Under the pieces are notes generated by a model. The model ran no database searches, was not told where the DNA came from, and was given only the letters and a program-made list of their open reading frames with translations. Shown here piece by piece: positions 36,138 through 47,884 of a stretch of DNA of 64,000 nucleotides. Within the stretch, counting starts at the first letter, position 1. Each line of letters opens with the position of its first letter. Both the position numbers and the translations under genes were made by a program. The DNA is from Dromiciops gliroides. Its lineage: Eukaryota > Chordata > Mammalia > Microbiotheria > Microbiotheriidae. The stretch spans positions 448,092,822 to 448,156,821 of the forward strand of contig NC_057864.1 in NCBI RefSeq assembly GCF_019393635.1, given 5' to 3'.

Positions 36138-36985
36138 CATGCTATCTTTTTAATGTTATAGTTCATAATCCCCCACCAGTGTGCTTCCTGTCATTATTAT
36201 CAGTTATCCACTTCTCAGGAGAACTTAATTAGCTTTTTAGAGAAGGGTATTTACCAAGCCAGTATGGTAAGGACAGTTGGTACAGACATTCCTCCAAAAG
36301 TCTGTGATATCCTCTCCCTCACATACGTATAGAATTCAAGAGGAAGTTCAAAGTTAGAAAGCACATGTGGCAGAGGTCCATCTATCCTGGATGCTCATTT
36401 TCTGGTGTCCTCAAGATGTTCCCCTTAAATATAGTGTAGTTTTCGTCTTCCACAATCTCTTTGTAATAGTCTTGACTCATCAATCCTGTCTATCCTTGGC
36501 TCCTGACACAGAAAGTGCCATCATCAGCTGCTCTCCAGGGGACACTGCTAGGATGCCAATGAAAATCTGGATCCTTTGGTCTTCTGAAGTTCACTAGGTA
36601 CTCTTCTGTTTGGGTGGGAGTAGGCACTAAAACTAAGGTTCTCTTCTCCCCATCAAACTATGTTTTCCTCCTCAATAGTAGCTCTTTCTCCTTTCTACTA
36701 CCAGACAATCTAATCTCTCCAGTTCAACTAGGTTCCTGGTTTTATACAGCCTCTGAAGGGTGTGACCAAGTCCCCTCCTAATTAGAACAGACTTCTTATC
36801 AATGTCACCCCAGTTCATCTAATGGCTTTAAGGATTTTTTGGCACTTAAAAGTCTTTGCTTGATTTATTGAGACATGTAATCACTAGGTTAAGGTATCAG
36901 GGCACAAAATCTTATTATTGATTTATGTGGGGATGGGACAATTACCCAGGCTTATCCCCACCCTTATACTAGTATATATATATAT
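36138..36985. other. Noncoding DNA, no gene
   Basis: A 76-residue frame at 36367-36597 has no recognisable features. Confidence 0.4.
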
Positions 36986-36987
36986 AC

Positions 36988-37023
36988 TCAGGTCCTCCTA
37001 AATCCAGGGCTGGTGTTTTATAT
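36988..37023 (-). mobile_element. Truncated WSINE1-type SINE scrap
   Basis: CTCAGGTCCTCCTAAATCCA then GGGCTGGTGTTTTAT is the middle of the SINE, reverse strand. Both ends are missing and a short TA run lies beside it. Confidence 0.7.
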
Positions 37024-37039
37024 TCATCAACTATTTACT

Positions 37040-37560
37040 AACTTCTATGTCAGAAGCTAAGAGGGACAGGATAGAAGATAAATGGAATTGGGTCCCTGCC
37101 CAAATGACCTTGAAATATAATAAGGAAGATAAGGCAGGTAGACAAATATGAAGGAGACTATGATAAGTATAACAGACAACAATAAGTACAAAGAAAGTGT
37201 TACATGATTGTTCAGAGGAAGAAGGGATCACAGATCCCCCTTAAAGATGATAGTATGGGTAGGATTTCATAAGATAGAGATTAGAGTGGGTGACATTATA
37301 GGCACAGAGTCCATCATGTACAAAGACCCAGAAGCAGAAAACCATACAATGCACAGTCAAGTGTACTTAGGTTGCTTGATGTTCCCTAAAACTTTGAAGC
37401 AAAATAGTAGGAGATTATCTCAAAAAGGTAAACTGGAGCCAGACTTTAGAGGATCTCAAAGGTCAAGTTCATGTTTGGACTTTATATTCTGTGGTGGATG
37501 GGGAGGCACTAAACGCTTTTGAGGATCAGGGTGATGTGATCAGACTTGTGTTTGGGAAGC
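37040..37560 (+). mobile_element. Ancient interspersed repeat, class not determined
   Basis: GTCCCTGCCCAAATGACCTT, GGCACAGAGTCCATCATGTA, ATCTCAAAGGTCAAGTTCAT, TTTGGACTTTATATTCTG and GGGTGATGTGATCAGACTTG share order and content with 51660-53300. The order matches a mammalian-wide ancient repeat I recognise but cannot name. Confidence 0.5.
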
Positions 37561-37689
37561 TTATGGCTTCTCAAAGCAGTGGCACATCTGTGGTAAGATT
37601 TACTCATGCGATCCTCTCAAAATGACCTCATGCCCGGCACCTTCTGCAGAAACTTATATGTGTTGTGTAAGCTCCCTAAGGACCGAGCA

Positions 37690-37845
37690 TTTATATAATG
37701 TTTTAAGGTTTGGGAACAGCTTTACATAAGGTTAACTCATTTGAACCTTACAACAAAACTAAGAGTTGTCTGAAGGCAGGGTTTCAATTTGTCCTTGTAT
37801 GTAGTGCCTGCTGTGTAAGTGCTTAACAAATGCTTATGGGTTGAT
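37690..37845 (+). mobile_element. MIR plus L2-like tail fragments
   Basis: TTTATATAATGTTTTAAGGT and CATTTGAACCTTACAACAAA look MIR-derived. TGTAAGTGCTTAACAAATGC then GGGTTGATTGG is an L2-type end. Confidence 0.55.
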
Positions 37846-38087
37846 TGGAGAAAAAGTAAAAGACGAAAAGAAAAATACAGGAAAAATGCAACAAGGGACT
37901 GAATTTCAGCAGTAGCAATAGAAATGGAATGGGAGAGATAATAAAAAATATCGGAGATACAACTTAGTATTTTTGTTTCATCCCATGGCTATAATCAACT
38001 CATATATTTAAAGTATAGGGAGAAATGAACAAAAAACCTTTCCTGACTTCCCTGAATACTAATGCCTCCTTTCTGCCCCCTTCAATT

Positions 38088-38090
38088 TAC

Positions 38091-38129
<39 letters not shown>

Positions 38130-38182
38130 GTATATATATATATACACACACATATATATATATATATACATATACATATATC
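38088..38182. repeat. (TA)n/(TATG)n microsatellite
   Basis: TA units with a TATG block in the middle. It abuts the minus-strand SINE that follows. Confidence 0.96.
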
Positions 38183-38183
38183 A

Positions 38184-38385
38184 AAGACAGTGGAGTGGTT
38201 TGCCATTTCCTTCTCCAGCTCATGTTACAGATGAGGAAACTGATACAAACAGGGTTAAGTGACTTTCCCAAGGTCATACAACTAGGGCATATCTGAGGCC
38301 AGATTTGAACCCAGGAAGATGAGTCTTCCTGACTCAAGGCCTGGCATGCTATCTACTGTGTCACATAGCTGTTCCCAACCTGGCA
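38184..38385 (-). mobile_element. CORE-SINE with RTE-type tail start
   Basis: GTGGTTTGCCATTTCCTTCT and GATGAGGAAACTGATACAAA precede GACTTTCCCAAGGTCATAC and ATAGCTGTTCCC. The tail is cut short at the microsatellite. Confidence 0.8.
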
Positions 38386-39071
38386 CATAATAAGTGTTTA
38401 ATAAATGTTTGTTGACTGACTCAAAACTAGCCCTATTATTCTGCTGCTGTCATCAGAACACATGAACATTTATTTGGGAGGGCACAACATGGTGATGTTA
38501 TGCATCATGTAAGTGCAAAATGCTCCAAGTAGTTTTCTGTTTTGGTCGTGTTTTACATCATGATGCCTCTACTCTGGGGAAGACTGCCAATGCCATGACT
38601 TGTGTTTTCTCTAGTTAAGTTGTATGTATGTAGGATTCAGAATTGACTTTGCCCTTACCAGTTTTTTCTAAGTCATCCCCTCTTCTTTAGGGTGAGTTTA
38701 TACTCAAGACTTTCAAGGGAACAGTTGACAGGTAGGAGAAGAATGCACTAAGTGCACTGTCTTAAAAATCTTAGGATGAGAATGTATCAAGATGGAGGGA
38801 TGGAGATGGTTCATGAGTATAAGCTATTGCAAGAGTTGAGAAGGATGAAGGCTAAGAAAATGCTACTGGATTTAGTGATCAGGTCACTGGTAACTTTTGA
38901 TTGACTAATTTTAGTAGAGTTTTATGGAGGAAAACCAACTGGTAAGGAGTTGAGAAACAGGTAGGTATTGAAGAAGTAGGGAAAGGAAGTGTAGACTACT
39001 GTCCTTGGAAATCTAAATTGAGGATAAAGGGAAGGCTTTTTCTTTCTTTCTTTTTTGATAAGGATTAACAA
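38386..39071. other. Noncoding DNA, no feature recognised
   Basis: It begins with an L2-like scrap (TAATAAGTGTTTAATAAATG then GACTGACTC). No gene. Confidence 0.45.
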
Positions 39072-39250
39072 TCTAGACATTGGAGAAACCTCAGAGGCCT
39101 ATGAGTCTAATCCCATCATTTTACAGATGAGGAAACTGAGGCTTGGGTAGGTTAAATGATTTGCCCAAGATGACAAAGGTAGTAAGCATGAGAAGTGGGA
39201 TTTGGACAGATCCTCTGTCTCCAGAGACTTTACTCTCTCTACTGTATGAC
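39072..39250 (-). mobile_element. MIR/THER-type SINE
   Basis: CCTCAGAGGCCTATGAGTCT, CATTTTACAGATGAGGAAAC and ATGATTTGCCCAAGATGACA. Confidence 0.8.
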
Positions 39251-39392
39251 CACAGGCCAAGAGAAAGGAGCAACTAGGAAAAGAGAGATTGAACGTGCAG
39301 GAGAAAGAGGGCATGATTCATGGAATGATTTCCCAGAGGAAACATGAGTCGATGACATCAGGAGTGTAGGTGAAAGGTTTATCTTTGATGTG

Positions 39393-39570
39393 AAAAAGAG
39401 GCAACTCTGGGCAGCTAGGTGGTGCAGTGGATAAAGCACCAGCCCTGGATTCAGGAGTACCTGAGTTCAAATCTGGCCTCAGATACTTGACATGTGTTAG
39501 CTGCGTGACCCTGGGCAAGTCACTTAACCCCCATTGCCCTGCAAAAAAGAAAAAAAAAGAGTCAACTCTG
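39393..39570 (+). mobile_element. WSINE1-type SINE with target-site duplication
   Basis: GGGCAGCTAGGTGGTGCAGT to CCCCCATTGCCCTGC with an A-rich tail. Flanks AAAAAGAGGCAACTCTG (39393-39409) and AAAAAGAGTCAACTCTG (39554-39570) differ at one base. Confidence 0.93.
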
Positions 39571-40744
39571 AGACATAGAGGAAGGAAGATAGGCTGGGTA
39601 AAGACAGAAGTTTTGAGGTATGAAGGCCATTGAGGGAGCTAACTCAGCGAAGCAAATGGCAATGTTATCTTCTGAAAGAGAGGAGTAACTTCAGGGTAGA
39701 GGGCTTGAAGTGAATGGAAACAGTTTGGAGCTCTCACTATTTGTCAAGTGATAGGGAATTAGTTGGTAGGATGTAAAAAGGAACAACAATAAACCGAATT
39801 TAGGTAGCATGAGCATGCAGTGGAACCATTTATCATGGTTACATGATATTTTTTTTCTACAATATTTTGGTAACCTGGAGCAGGAACTGAAAAAACAGAT
39901 GGGTTGGGTCACTCAAGGTTATGGAAAGGGATAATGGAAGGCCAAAAGAAGGAGGGATTCTAGAGTGATAGTTAAAGGATTTTTAAAGTGCCCAACCAAG
40001 GAGTGTTAGCTGTGTAAAGAAGCAAGTGACACCTGAATGGGATTGATGAGCTAATGAGAAGAGAGAGGACTTGAGAGAATAGAGCTTATGATAAGGGCAA
40101 TGACATTTCATAAGAGTGAAGGAAGGATAGGTGAAGGGATAGAAGGTTGTGGCTAGAAAGGAATTTCAGAATGCATAATCATGGAAGTGGAGCCATTTTC
40201 AATAATGACAAGCTGAAGGTATGGTCCTGTGAGTGCTTGGAGTAGAGTGAAGGTGAAAGTATTGAAGTTGAGGTCAAGAAAATGTAAAGCCATAAAGGAA
40301 CCACCCACTTTTCATTTCCCTACAGGACAGAATGGAAACTAACCCATTCCAGGGTCAGGAAGAGAATTTTGTGGGACTTTTATTTGCTTAAACGATGATT
40401 GAGTTTGTACATGTGTGGAGGGCTAAGGAACAGAAGTGAGCCCCAGGTTACAGAATACCCATAGCCAAACCATCTCAGGGTACAGCCCTCAGGGTTATCT
40501 GCACATCCTTGGAAACCCATCCTAGGTCCAGGGAAGTCCTGAAGTTGTCATGGAACTCAGAAATCCAGTGTGGTGCACTCCTGAAAGTATGTGTTCAGCA
40601 TGGGAGCTCAGTAGAGTTTAGGGAGGCAAACCAACTATTAAGGAATTGAGAAAAGAGTAGATATTGAGGAAGTCAAGAAAGGAAGTATAAATTACTTTCC
40701 TTAGAAGTCTGGGTCACAGGGGAAAGGGAAATCTTTTAAAGAAT
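39571..40744. other. Noncoding DNA, perhaps worn repeat
   Basis: No gene. The AG-rich style and phrases such as AGAGAGGACTTGAGAGAAT resemble the unclassified repeat at 51660-53300, but the match is not strong enough to call. Confidence 0.4.
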
Positions 40745-41060
40745 TAAACTGATCTTTAAAGAATATTTTAAAGTATTTGGAGGGTTGTCATGTGGAAGAG
40801 AGATAAGTACTTAGGGGCAGCTAGGTGGTGCAGTGGATAGAGCACCGGCCCTGGAATCAGGAGTACCTGAGTTCAAATCTGGCCTCAGACACTTAACACT
40901 TACTAGCTGTGTGACCCTGGGCAAGTCACTTAACCCCAATTGCCTCACTAAAAAAAAAAAAGAGAGTGAGAGCGAGAGCGATAAGGACTTGTTCTGCTGG
41001 ACTCCAGAGAGCAAACGTGCTATAGGGAGAACTGAGCACTATGCAGAGCTCCATTCTAAG
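40745..41060 (+). mobile_element. CR1/L3-type LINE 3' UTR, split by a SINE
   Basis: GTATTTGGAGGGTTGTCATG and GGAAGAGAGATAAG lie before the SINE at 40802-40990. TTGTTCTGCTGGACTCCAGA and GAGCAAACGTGC follow it. Together they match L3/CR1 3' UTR order and the copy at 41680. Confidence 0.65.
40802..40990 (+). mobile_element. WSINE1-type SINE nested in a CR1/L3 fragment
   Basis: GGGGCAGCTAGGTGGTGCAG to CCCCAATTGCCTCAC with A-run and GAGAGC-rich tail. Flanks GATAAGTACTT (40802-40812) and GATAAGGACTT (40980-40990) differ at one base. Confidence 0.9.
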
Positions 41061-41679
41061 AAGAAAAGCAGGAGGGTTGGGTCATATGGGGTATGTTTGA
41101 GTGTCTTTCAGCAACATGCAACTATTGCTTTAATTGTTTTCATAACTAGGGCAGGGTGACCAAAGCTTTGCCCTAAGACACTGAATTTAGAGGGTGCTGA
41201 CAGGTCTTGCAGGCTTTCAGTAGCATAGAAACAGCAGAGAGAAATACTTAGCAAGAATCATTAAAATTGATCGATAGATAGTGGGCTGGACTGAAGTTGT
41301 CCTAAGTTCTACTCTAATCTCTCCCAACCCCACCTCTCATACCCCAAGGGTTTGGCCTTCTCAACAACAGCCTTGGGTTATTGGGATCCTGGGCCCTCTG
41401 TTTCTCCATCACCTCTCCACAGGGTGATATTCATCCCCTTTCAAATGAGGCAATGCTTCACGCAGCTCACCCTGGGTGTGGTTTGTGGCACAAACTTCCT
41501 AGTTATGTCTCTTGTTCCAGCCACTGCTGTCTTTAGAAAACTCATCTAATGTAACTTAAATCAATTACTATCTATGTAATATCTCTGCTAGGCAGTCAGC
41601 ACTTTAAGTGTTGGGGGGGGGGTACAGAAAGAATTTATGACATCATCACTATTAATGCCTTATGAAACTTATTACCAGA

Positions 41680-42080
41680 GGTGGCAAGGAAGGCACAGTG
41701 CTCAGAACAAGGAAAGTAATAGTACTGCGATACTCTGCCCTGCTTAGACTATAGCTGGAATGTTGTGTTTGGTTCTGAGCACTATGCCATTTTCCTCAGG
41801 GAACTGGATTTTACTGGGAGAAGAGAAGATATGAAGCATGATAATATTTTAAAGAATTTGAAGGATTGTCATATGTAAGAGAGATAAATTCTTGCTCTGT
41901 TCTACTCCAGAAAGCATAGGATGGAAGACATGCAGGCATATACTTCATTTCAATATGGGGGAAAACATCCTCAAAATTAGGGCCATTCAAAAATGGAATG
42001 GACTGCCCTTGTGGTAGTGAATTCCCTTTTATTGTAGGTATGCTAGTAGAACCTGGATGAGTACAGGAACCAAACCACAA
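41680..42080 (+). mobile_element. CR1/L3-type LINE 3' UTR
   Basis: AAGAATTTGAAGGATTGTCA, TTGCTCTGTTCTACTCCAGA, AGGGCCATTCAAAAATGGAA and TGGACTGCCC appear in the usual 3' UTR order. The terminal microsatellite-like end is missing. Confidence 0.65.
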
Positions 42081-42179
42081 CCAGTCACAAAGGCATGGTG
42101 ATGATGGGGGCCTTCAATTATCTGAACATCTGCTGGAAGTTTCTCTATGCCTAGCGCTGAACAGCTAATATTTTTATTG

Positions 42180-43395
42180 ACTTGCCATAATGACAATTTC
42201 ATGCATCATCCATGCAGGGGGAACTTCTATTGTGCATCCAATTCATACCAATAAGGAGGATCTTCCTGTGGGAATAGAGTGCCTCAGAGTTCTAAACTTG
42301 GTCCCATGCTGGTTAATATTTTTTATCAATGACTTGAATAGAGGCATAACAGGTACATGTTTTTCATTTTTGAAGATGACATGAAGTTTACATTGCAGAG
42401 GCAGGATTCAAAAAAAGTCCCTAGAGGGTAGAACATTGAATTGAAGATAACAAGATAATCAGTCAACTAGCATTTATTTGTTAAATCACATGAATTAGCA
42501 TCTACTATGTGGTCCTCACTGTGCTAAATACTGTAGAAGATAGGGGAAGTGTAGTAATATAGTTCACCTGGAAATGATCTGGAGATTTTTTGCATAGGGC
42601 AAATTCAAGATGAATCAACCATGAGATATGGCAACCAAAAAAGCTAATGTGAATTTCTGCTTCAGGAAGAGGCTTGGTGTTCAGATCGAGGGAAGTCAGG
42701 ATGGTTCTGTATTCTTCTCTAGTCAAACAACTGAAGTGCTGCATTCCATTCTGGGAGTCACATTTTAGGGGGCTGAAAAGTGAGAGAGCATCAAGAAGAG
42801 GATAACTAAAATGGTGAAGGGCCTCAACATCATGGCCCATGAAGGTTGTTTGAGTAGGGTTACTTAGTCTGGAGAAGACTTGAGGATACCTGTCTCCAAG
42901 TATCGAAAGGGTTAACATGTAGATGAATTAGACCTTCTCTTTTTAGCTTCAGAGAACAGAACTAAGAACAAAAGGTAAAAGTTATAGGGAGGAGGCAGCT
43001 AGGTGGCACAGTGGATAAAGCACTGGCCCTGGATTCAGGAGGACCCAAGTTCAAATCTGGCCTCAGCCACTTGACACTTACTAGCTGTGTGACCCTGAGC
43101 AATTCACTTTACCCTCATTGCCCTGTAAAAAAAACAAAAAGAAAAAAAAAAGTTGTAGGGAGGCCAATTTATGGTTGATGTATGCAAAAATTTTCTAAAC
43201 AATTGGGCTTATCCAAAATTGAAATAGGCTGACACTGTAAGAGAGTGAGCTCCTTTCCAGAGACCTTGAAGCAGAAGCTGACATCCTGAGTATGTTGTAT
43301 GGGAGATTCTTAGAATGTTCAAGTATAGGTTGGGCTGGATGCCCTTTGGAGTTAATTCCAAATCAGAGATTCCTTGACAGGAAAATAAGGCTAGT
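42180..43395 (+). mobile_element. CR1/L3-type LINE: end of reverse transcriptase plus 3' UTR
   Basis: At 42280-42440 a worn frame reads a FFINDLNRGI block, and a shifted frame gives EDDMKF where CR1 elements have the FADD catalytic box and following Lys. GGCAGGATTCAAAAAAAGTC and AACATTGAATTGAAG continue the usual order. CTAAAATGGTGAAGGGCC, AGTCTGGAGAAGACTTGAGG, CCAAAATTGAAATAGGCTG and GTTGGGCTGGATGCCC make up the 3' UTR. A young SINE (about 42993-43147) splits it. The RT is dead: frame shifts and no intact catalytic aspartates in one frame. Confidence 0.7.
42977..43163 (+). mobile_element. WSINE1-type SINE nested in the CR1/L3 element
   Basis: AGGCAGCTAGGTGGCACAGT to CCCTCATTGCCCTG with an A-rich tail. 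Flanks AAAAGTTATAGGGAGG (42977-42992) and AAAAGTTGTAGGGAGG (43148-43163) differ at one base. Confidence 0.93.
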
Positions 43396-43669
43396 AAAAT
43401 GATGCAATCTAATGCATCTCCAAAATAGTTTGGGTAAGAAGTATTGCAGAGTCCCATATTCTCTTCCTCTTCATCCTCATTCAGGATGGGAGATAAGAGT
43501 AACTCATAGATATACAGCCAGGCTCTTCTGAGCTTGACCACAGGCACTACATTTCCCCCAATAGTCTAAACTCTTTTCCTTGGCTCCATCATTTTTAAGT
43601 CTTATTTGTAGTGTGGAATACTTCCCATCAAATTTGCTTCCTATCAACATTCTGCTTCAGATAAAATGA

Positions 43670-43945
43670 AAGAACCAGGAATGAAGGTCAGAAGCTGCAA
43701 GGAGGCAGATTTAAGCTGGATGTCAGGAAAAACAATTAGAGAAACCCAACAGTGGAATGGGCTGCCTTGAGAGGTAATAGGTTCCCTCTCAATGGAAGTT
43801 TTCAATTAGAGACTGGAAGATTATTTATGGGCTAAGTTTGGTGCATTCTTTTTTCAGATACAGATTGGATTAGATGTCTGCTAGCATCCTGTACATTTAT
43901 ACAAATGAGTAGTTATTCACTAAATCATGGAATCTTAGAGTTTGG
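43670..43945 (+). mobile_element. CR1/L3-type LINE 3' end
   Basis: GCTGGATGTCAGGAAAAACA, CAGTGGAATGGGCTGCCTTG, AGGTTCCCTCTCAATGGAAG and GATTGGATTAGATGTCTGC are the last part of the L3/CR1 3' UTR. Confidence 0.75.
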
Positions 43946-43979
43946 AGAGATCAAAGTGGTCATGTAGGAAAGTTAGTAC

Positions 43980-44175
43980 AGAAAAAGTTGGAAAGATTTC
44001 TGGACTGAGTAACAAGATCTGAGTTCAAATGATGACTAACGATTACTAGTTTGGGGACCACAGGCAAATCAATTAACCTCTTTCAACCTGTTTCTTCATC
44101 TGTTTAATATAATGGGTGTGTTATCTACCTCTTAGAGTTGTTGTGAATAAACTTTATACTGCTATACAAATGTCC
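43980..44175 (+). mobile_element. MIR
   Basis: TCTGAGTTCAAATGATGACT, GGCAAATCAATTAACCTC, CTTCATCTGTTTAATATAAT and CTTAGAGTTGTTGTGAAT. Confidence 0.7.
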
Positions 44176-44929
44176 AATTTTGCCTGATAGATTATTTTTT
44201 TCCTACCACATTCTTTTTTGTTGTTTTTTATTTATTTTTTCTACCACATTCTTGACTGCCTATCCTGTTTCTACTTGAACACCTCCAATGATGGAACACT
44301 GTCTCATTCTAATTTTGAATATCTCTATGTATTAGAAGTTTCTTATAATGAGCCAAAATTCCTCTCCTTGTAACTTCTACCTAGATTCTAGCTTTCTTCT
44401 CTGAGGCTAAGCATCATAAGTTTAGTCTTTATCCCACAGGACAAACCTTAACATCTTGTAAACAATTTAGAAAATATTCATGAATCATTTGTGTGCAAGG
44501 CAATGTGATGTTGTGGCTAGAGTGCTAGGTTTAAAATGGTCAGATGTCAGTTTGTCTCAATCACGATGGAGTTTTGATTGTTTAACTAGTGTTTGTGTGG
44601 TAGCAAATCCTAGAGGGTTTGGAGTTCATAAGATCTGGGTTTGAATCTCAACTCTGACAATGAATGAATCAGTCAACTACTGTTCATTATAGGCAACCCA
44701 CTAGGTCTTACCAACTAAATCATAGTTGGCAGAGAAAGTTCCAACATCTGGAATTCCCCATTGATGATGAAATAATGGATCCTTTCAAACACTGAAGTAT
44801 TTGAGTGTCTCTGCTACATGATGGGGTATACAAAGACCAAAAATAATCAGTCCCTGCTCTCCAGGAGTTCACTTTCTGCTGGAAGAAACAGACAAGTGCA
44901 TAAGTTTTAAAAAAATGAGATAGGTTGAA
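44176..44929. other. AT-rich noncoding DNA
   Basis: No gene. A MIR scrap may lie at about 44640-44695 (GGGTTTGAATCTCAACTCTG). Confidence 0.45.
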
Positions 44930-45525
44930 TTTGAAATTGGGGTGATGCCCATCAATTAGAGAATAGCTGAACAAATTATAGTAGAGATTATGATGGAACA
45001 CTATTGTGCTGTAAGAAATGATGAGCAGGGGGCAGCTAGGTGGCGCAGTGGATAGAACACCGGCCCTGGAGTCAGGAGTACCTGAGTTCAAATCCGGTCT
45101 CAGACACTTAACACTTACTAGCTGTGTGACCCTGGGCAAGTCACTTAACCCCAATTGCCTCACTAAAGAAAAAAAAAGAAAAAGAAATGATGAGCAGGAT
45201 GCTATCAGAAGGATTTATGAAAAATGCAATCCATCTACAGAGAAAAAACTGATGGTATCTAAATACAGATTGAAGTATAACTTTTTTGTTAGTTCCTCTT
45301 TCTAAAGTTTTTCTTATGTCTGTTTTCTTTCACAACCTGAATATTGTAGAAATGTTTTGCATGACTGCACATGTATAACATATGGAATTGCTTGAGTTCT
45401 TAAGGGGTAGTGGGGAGGGAGGTTAGGAAGAGAATTTGGAACACAAAGTTTTGAAAATCGATGTGAAAGTATGTTTTTACATGTAACTTGGGGAAAATGC
45501 TAAATAAATAAATAGAAAAAAATTT
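44930..45525 (+). mobile_element. L1-type LINE 3' UTR hosting a SINE
   Basis: ATGCCCATCAATTAGAGAAT and ACTATTGTGCTGTAAGAAAT lie before the SINE. TTTCACAACCTGAATATTGT, GACTGCACATGTATAACATA and TTACATGTAACTTGGGG lie after it, ending in TAAATAAATAAA. Confidence 0.85.
45013..45198 (+). mobile_element. Young WSINE1-type SINE with exact 17-base target duplication
   Basis: GGCAGCTAGGTGGCGCAGTG to CCCCAATTGCCTCAC, then an A-rich tail. AAGAAATGATGAGCAGG occurs exactly at 45013-45029 and 45182-45198. The insertion interrupts an L1-type 3' UTR. Confidence 0.97.
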
Positions 45526-46330
45526 TAAATGAGATTTTTGTTAAATTCTTTACAGACCTTAAAATGCTACATAAATGCTAGATATTTATCATCATCACCA
45601 TTATTCAAGGGGGAGAGAATACTAATCATGGTAGGAACCTTGCTAGGCTTTATGAAGTGGATGGCACATGAGCTGAGCATTAAAGGAACATAAAGATTGA
45701 GAGAAGTAGGACTGAGGAGGTAGTGCATTCTAAGCATGATGGAATATATTCAGAAAGTCAAGTTCAGACAGCAGCAAGTAATCCAGTTTGCTGGAACAGA
45801 GAATTCATGAAGGGAATAGTATAGAACAAGCCTGGAAAGAAGGGCTGAAGCCAGGATGTGGGGATCTTAAATATTACCTTTAAGTTTTCACTTCTCTAGA
45901 GGAAATAGCTCTAGTCCCTTCAGTCAGTCCTTCTAAGGCCCTACCAATCTGGTTGGGAAGGCAATACTTACATCAAACAAAATATTCCTAATTCAACCAA
46001 ACTAAGCATCAATTTTGAGAGACTTCATATTAAGAGAACATATTTCTTAAATGAATGAAAAGTCTCATGAAGATTTTTTTTGGGTGGGGGAAGGGGACAT
46101 TTCTGAAAGCAGTCCCAATCCCCTTTTGTCAGGTAATTGGCATTTAGCAAAGAGTTAACTTGTAAGGCAGTGTCACAGATCCTGGTCAGGCAACATAAGT
46201 GAACATAATGATGTAATTCTTGTAATACGACTCTTTTCTGGAGAGCTATGACTCCTTTGGAAACTCAGAAATGTGTCCTTTTACAGCTGGCCCACATAAT
46301 TCAATTTACTTCAAATAAAAGCTTAATAAA
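45526..46330. other. Noncoding DNA, no gene
   Basis: 45640-45880 (GAACCTTGCTAGGCTTTATG through GCCTGGAAAGAAGGGCTGAA) may belong to the unclassified ancient repeat also seen at 51660. Confidence 0.4.
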
Positions 46331-46930
46331 AGGGGTGGAGCCGAGATGGCAGAGGAAAGGCAGTGAGCTCTCAAACTCATGACATTATCGCTCCAAAAAA
46401 CATCGAAATAATGCCATAGGACAATTCCTGGAGCAGTAAAATCCATAGAAAAATGTGCTGAGATCATTTTTCCAACCAAGGATGGCTTGGAAGTTTGGAA
46501 GGAGGGAGCTGCTGTGATGAGACAGGAGTGGAGCCCAATCCCACAGTCACCCTGACACAGATGCAGTCCCAGGAAAGCCTCAACAGAGAAAGAGATGGCC
46601 AGAGCCTCTGAATCAGCTGCAGTGCCAGTGTCATCTGGAACTAAGTGCTAAGGCAGAACTTGGGTTTTTTACCTCTCCTGGGAAGCAGGAGATAGGATTG
46701 AGTAGCAGTGTTCCAGGTCGGGAAGGGGCACAGGCTTTTCTAAGCTGACAACCACAGCACACAAAGCTGGTTGATTAGCAAGTTGGTCTGGGGTCATCTA
46801 TGGACCACGGAACAGGCCAAGTGATCCTCCTTAAATAATACCACCTTGGACCTCCTGAAGCATGGTATAGTGCAACCTGGAAACAGTGTCCCACTTTAAG
46901 GAGCTAAAAGTCAAGTAAAAGAAAGGTAAG

Positions 46931-47840
46931 ATGAGCAGACAGAGAAAGGTGAGGACCACAGAAAGTTTCTTTAGTGACAAGGAAGATCGAGATGAACCCT
47001 CAGAGGAAGATGTCAATGTAAGGGCCCCTATAGCTAAAGCTTCAAAGAAAAATATGAATTGGTCTCAGACCATAGAGGTGATCAAAAAGGACTTTGAAGA
47101 TAAAGTTAGAGAGGCAGAAGAAAAAATGGAAAGAGAAATGAAGGTGATGCAGGAAAGACATAAAAAAAAGTCAACAACTTGAAAAGCCAAATGGAAAAGC
47201 TCTCTGATGAAAATAATTGCCTAAGAATTAGGACTGAACAAATGGAAGCTAGTGACTTTATGAGAAACCAAGACACGATAAAGCAAATCCAAATGAATAA
47301 AAAAAAAAGAGGGCAATGTGAAATATCTTCTGGGAAAAATTTCTGACCTGGAAAATAGATCCAGGAGAGATAATTTGAAAATTATTAGTCTACCTGAAAA
47401 CCATGATCAAGGAAAGAGCTTAGACATCATCTTCCAAGAAATTGTCAGGGAAAATTGTCCTGATATTCTAGAAGCAGAAGGTAAAATAGAAATTGAAAGA
47501 ATCCATTGATCACCTCCTGAAAGAGATCCCAAAAGGAAAACTCCCAGGAATATTGTAGCCAAATTGCAAAGCTGCCAGGTCAAGGAGAAAATATTGCAAG
47601 CTGCCCAAAAGAAAGAACTCAAGTACTGTGGAGCCCCAGTCAGGATAGCATAAGATCTAGCAGCTTCTACATTAAAGGACTGGAGGGGATGGAATATGAT
47701 ATTCCAGAGAGCAAAGGATTTGAGATTACAACCAAGAATCACATATCCAGAAAAACTGAGTATAATCTTTCAGAGGAAAAAACGGGACTTCGATGAAAAA
47801 GTGGACTTTCAGGCATTTGTGATGAAAAGACCTGAACTGA
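46931..47840 (+). pseudogene. Degraded L1 ORF1-type protein in the HAL1-like element
   Basis: The frame opens MSRQRKVRTTESFF and encodes a charged, coiled-coil-like N-terminal part (KKDFEDKVREAEEKMERE). It stops at about 47182. The continuation lies in other frames: LENRSRRDNLKIISLPEN (RNA-recognition-motif region, from about 47345), RDPKRKTPRNIVAKLQ and KEKILQAAQKKE (C-terminal domain), then LQPRITYPEKLS. This is the L1 ORF1p domain order: coiled coil, RRM, CTD. ORF1p is an RNA-binding nucleic-acid chaperone. Two frameshifts or more and internal stops (for example after ERIH) show it is dead. Confidence 0.8.
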
Positions 47841-47884
47841 ATTGAAAATTTGACTTTCAAATACAAGACCCTAGAGAACCATAA

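Noticed and set aside
42190..42384. 64-residue frame with FFINDL as a possible host gene
   Set aside because: It is the worn end of a CR1/L3 reverse transcriptase, with the following catalytic box out of frame.
41869..45163. Recurrent peptides such as GVPEFKSGLRHLT and RQLGLSDLPRVTQL in many frames
   Set aside because: These are the two strands of the WSINE1-type SINE and recur wherever a copy lies. They are not a gene family.
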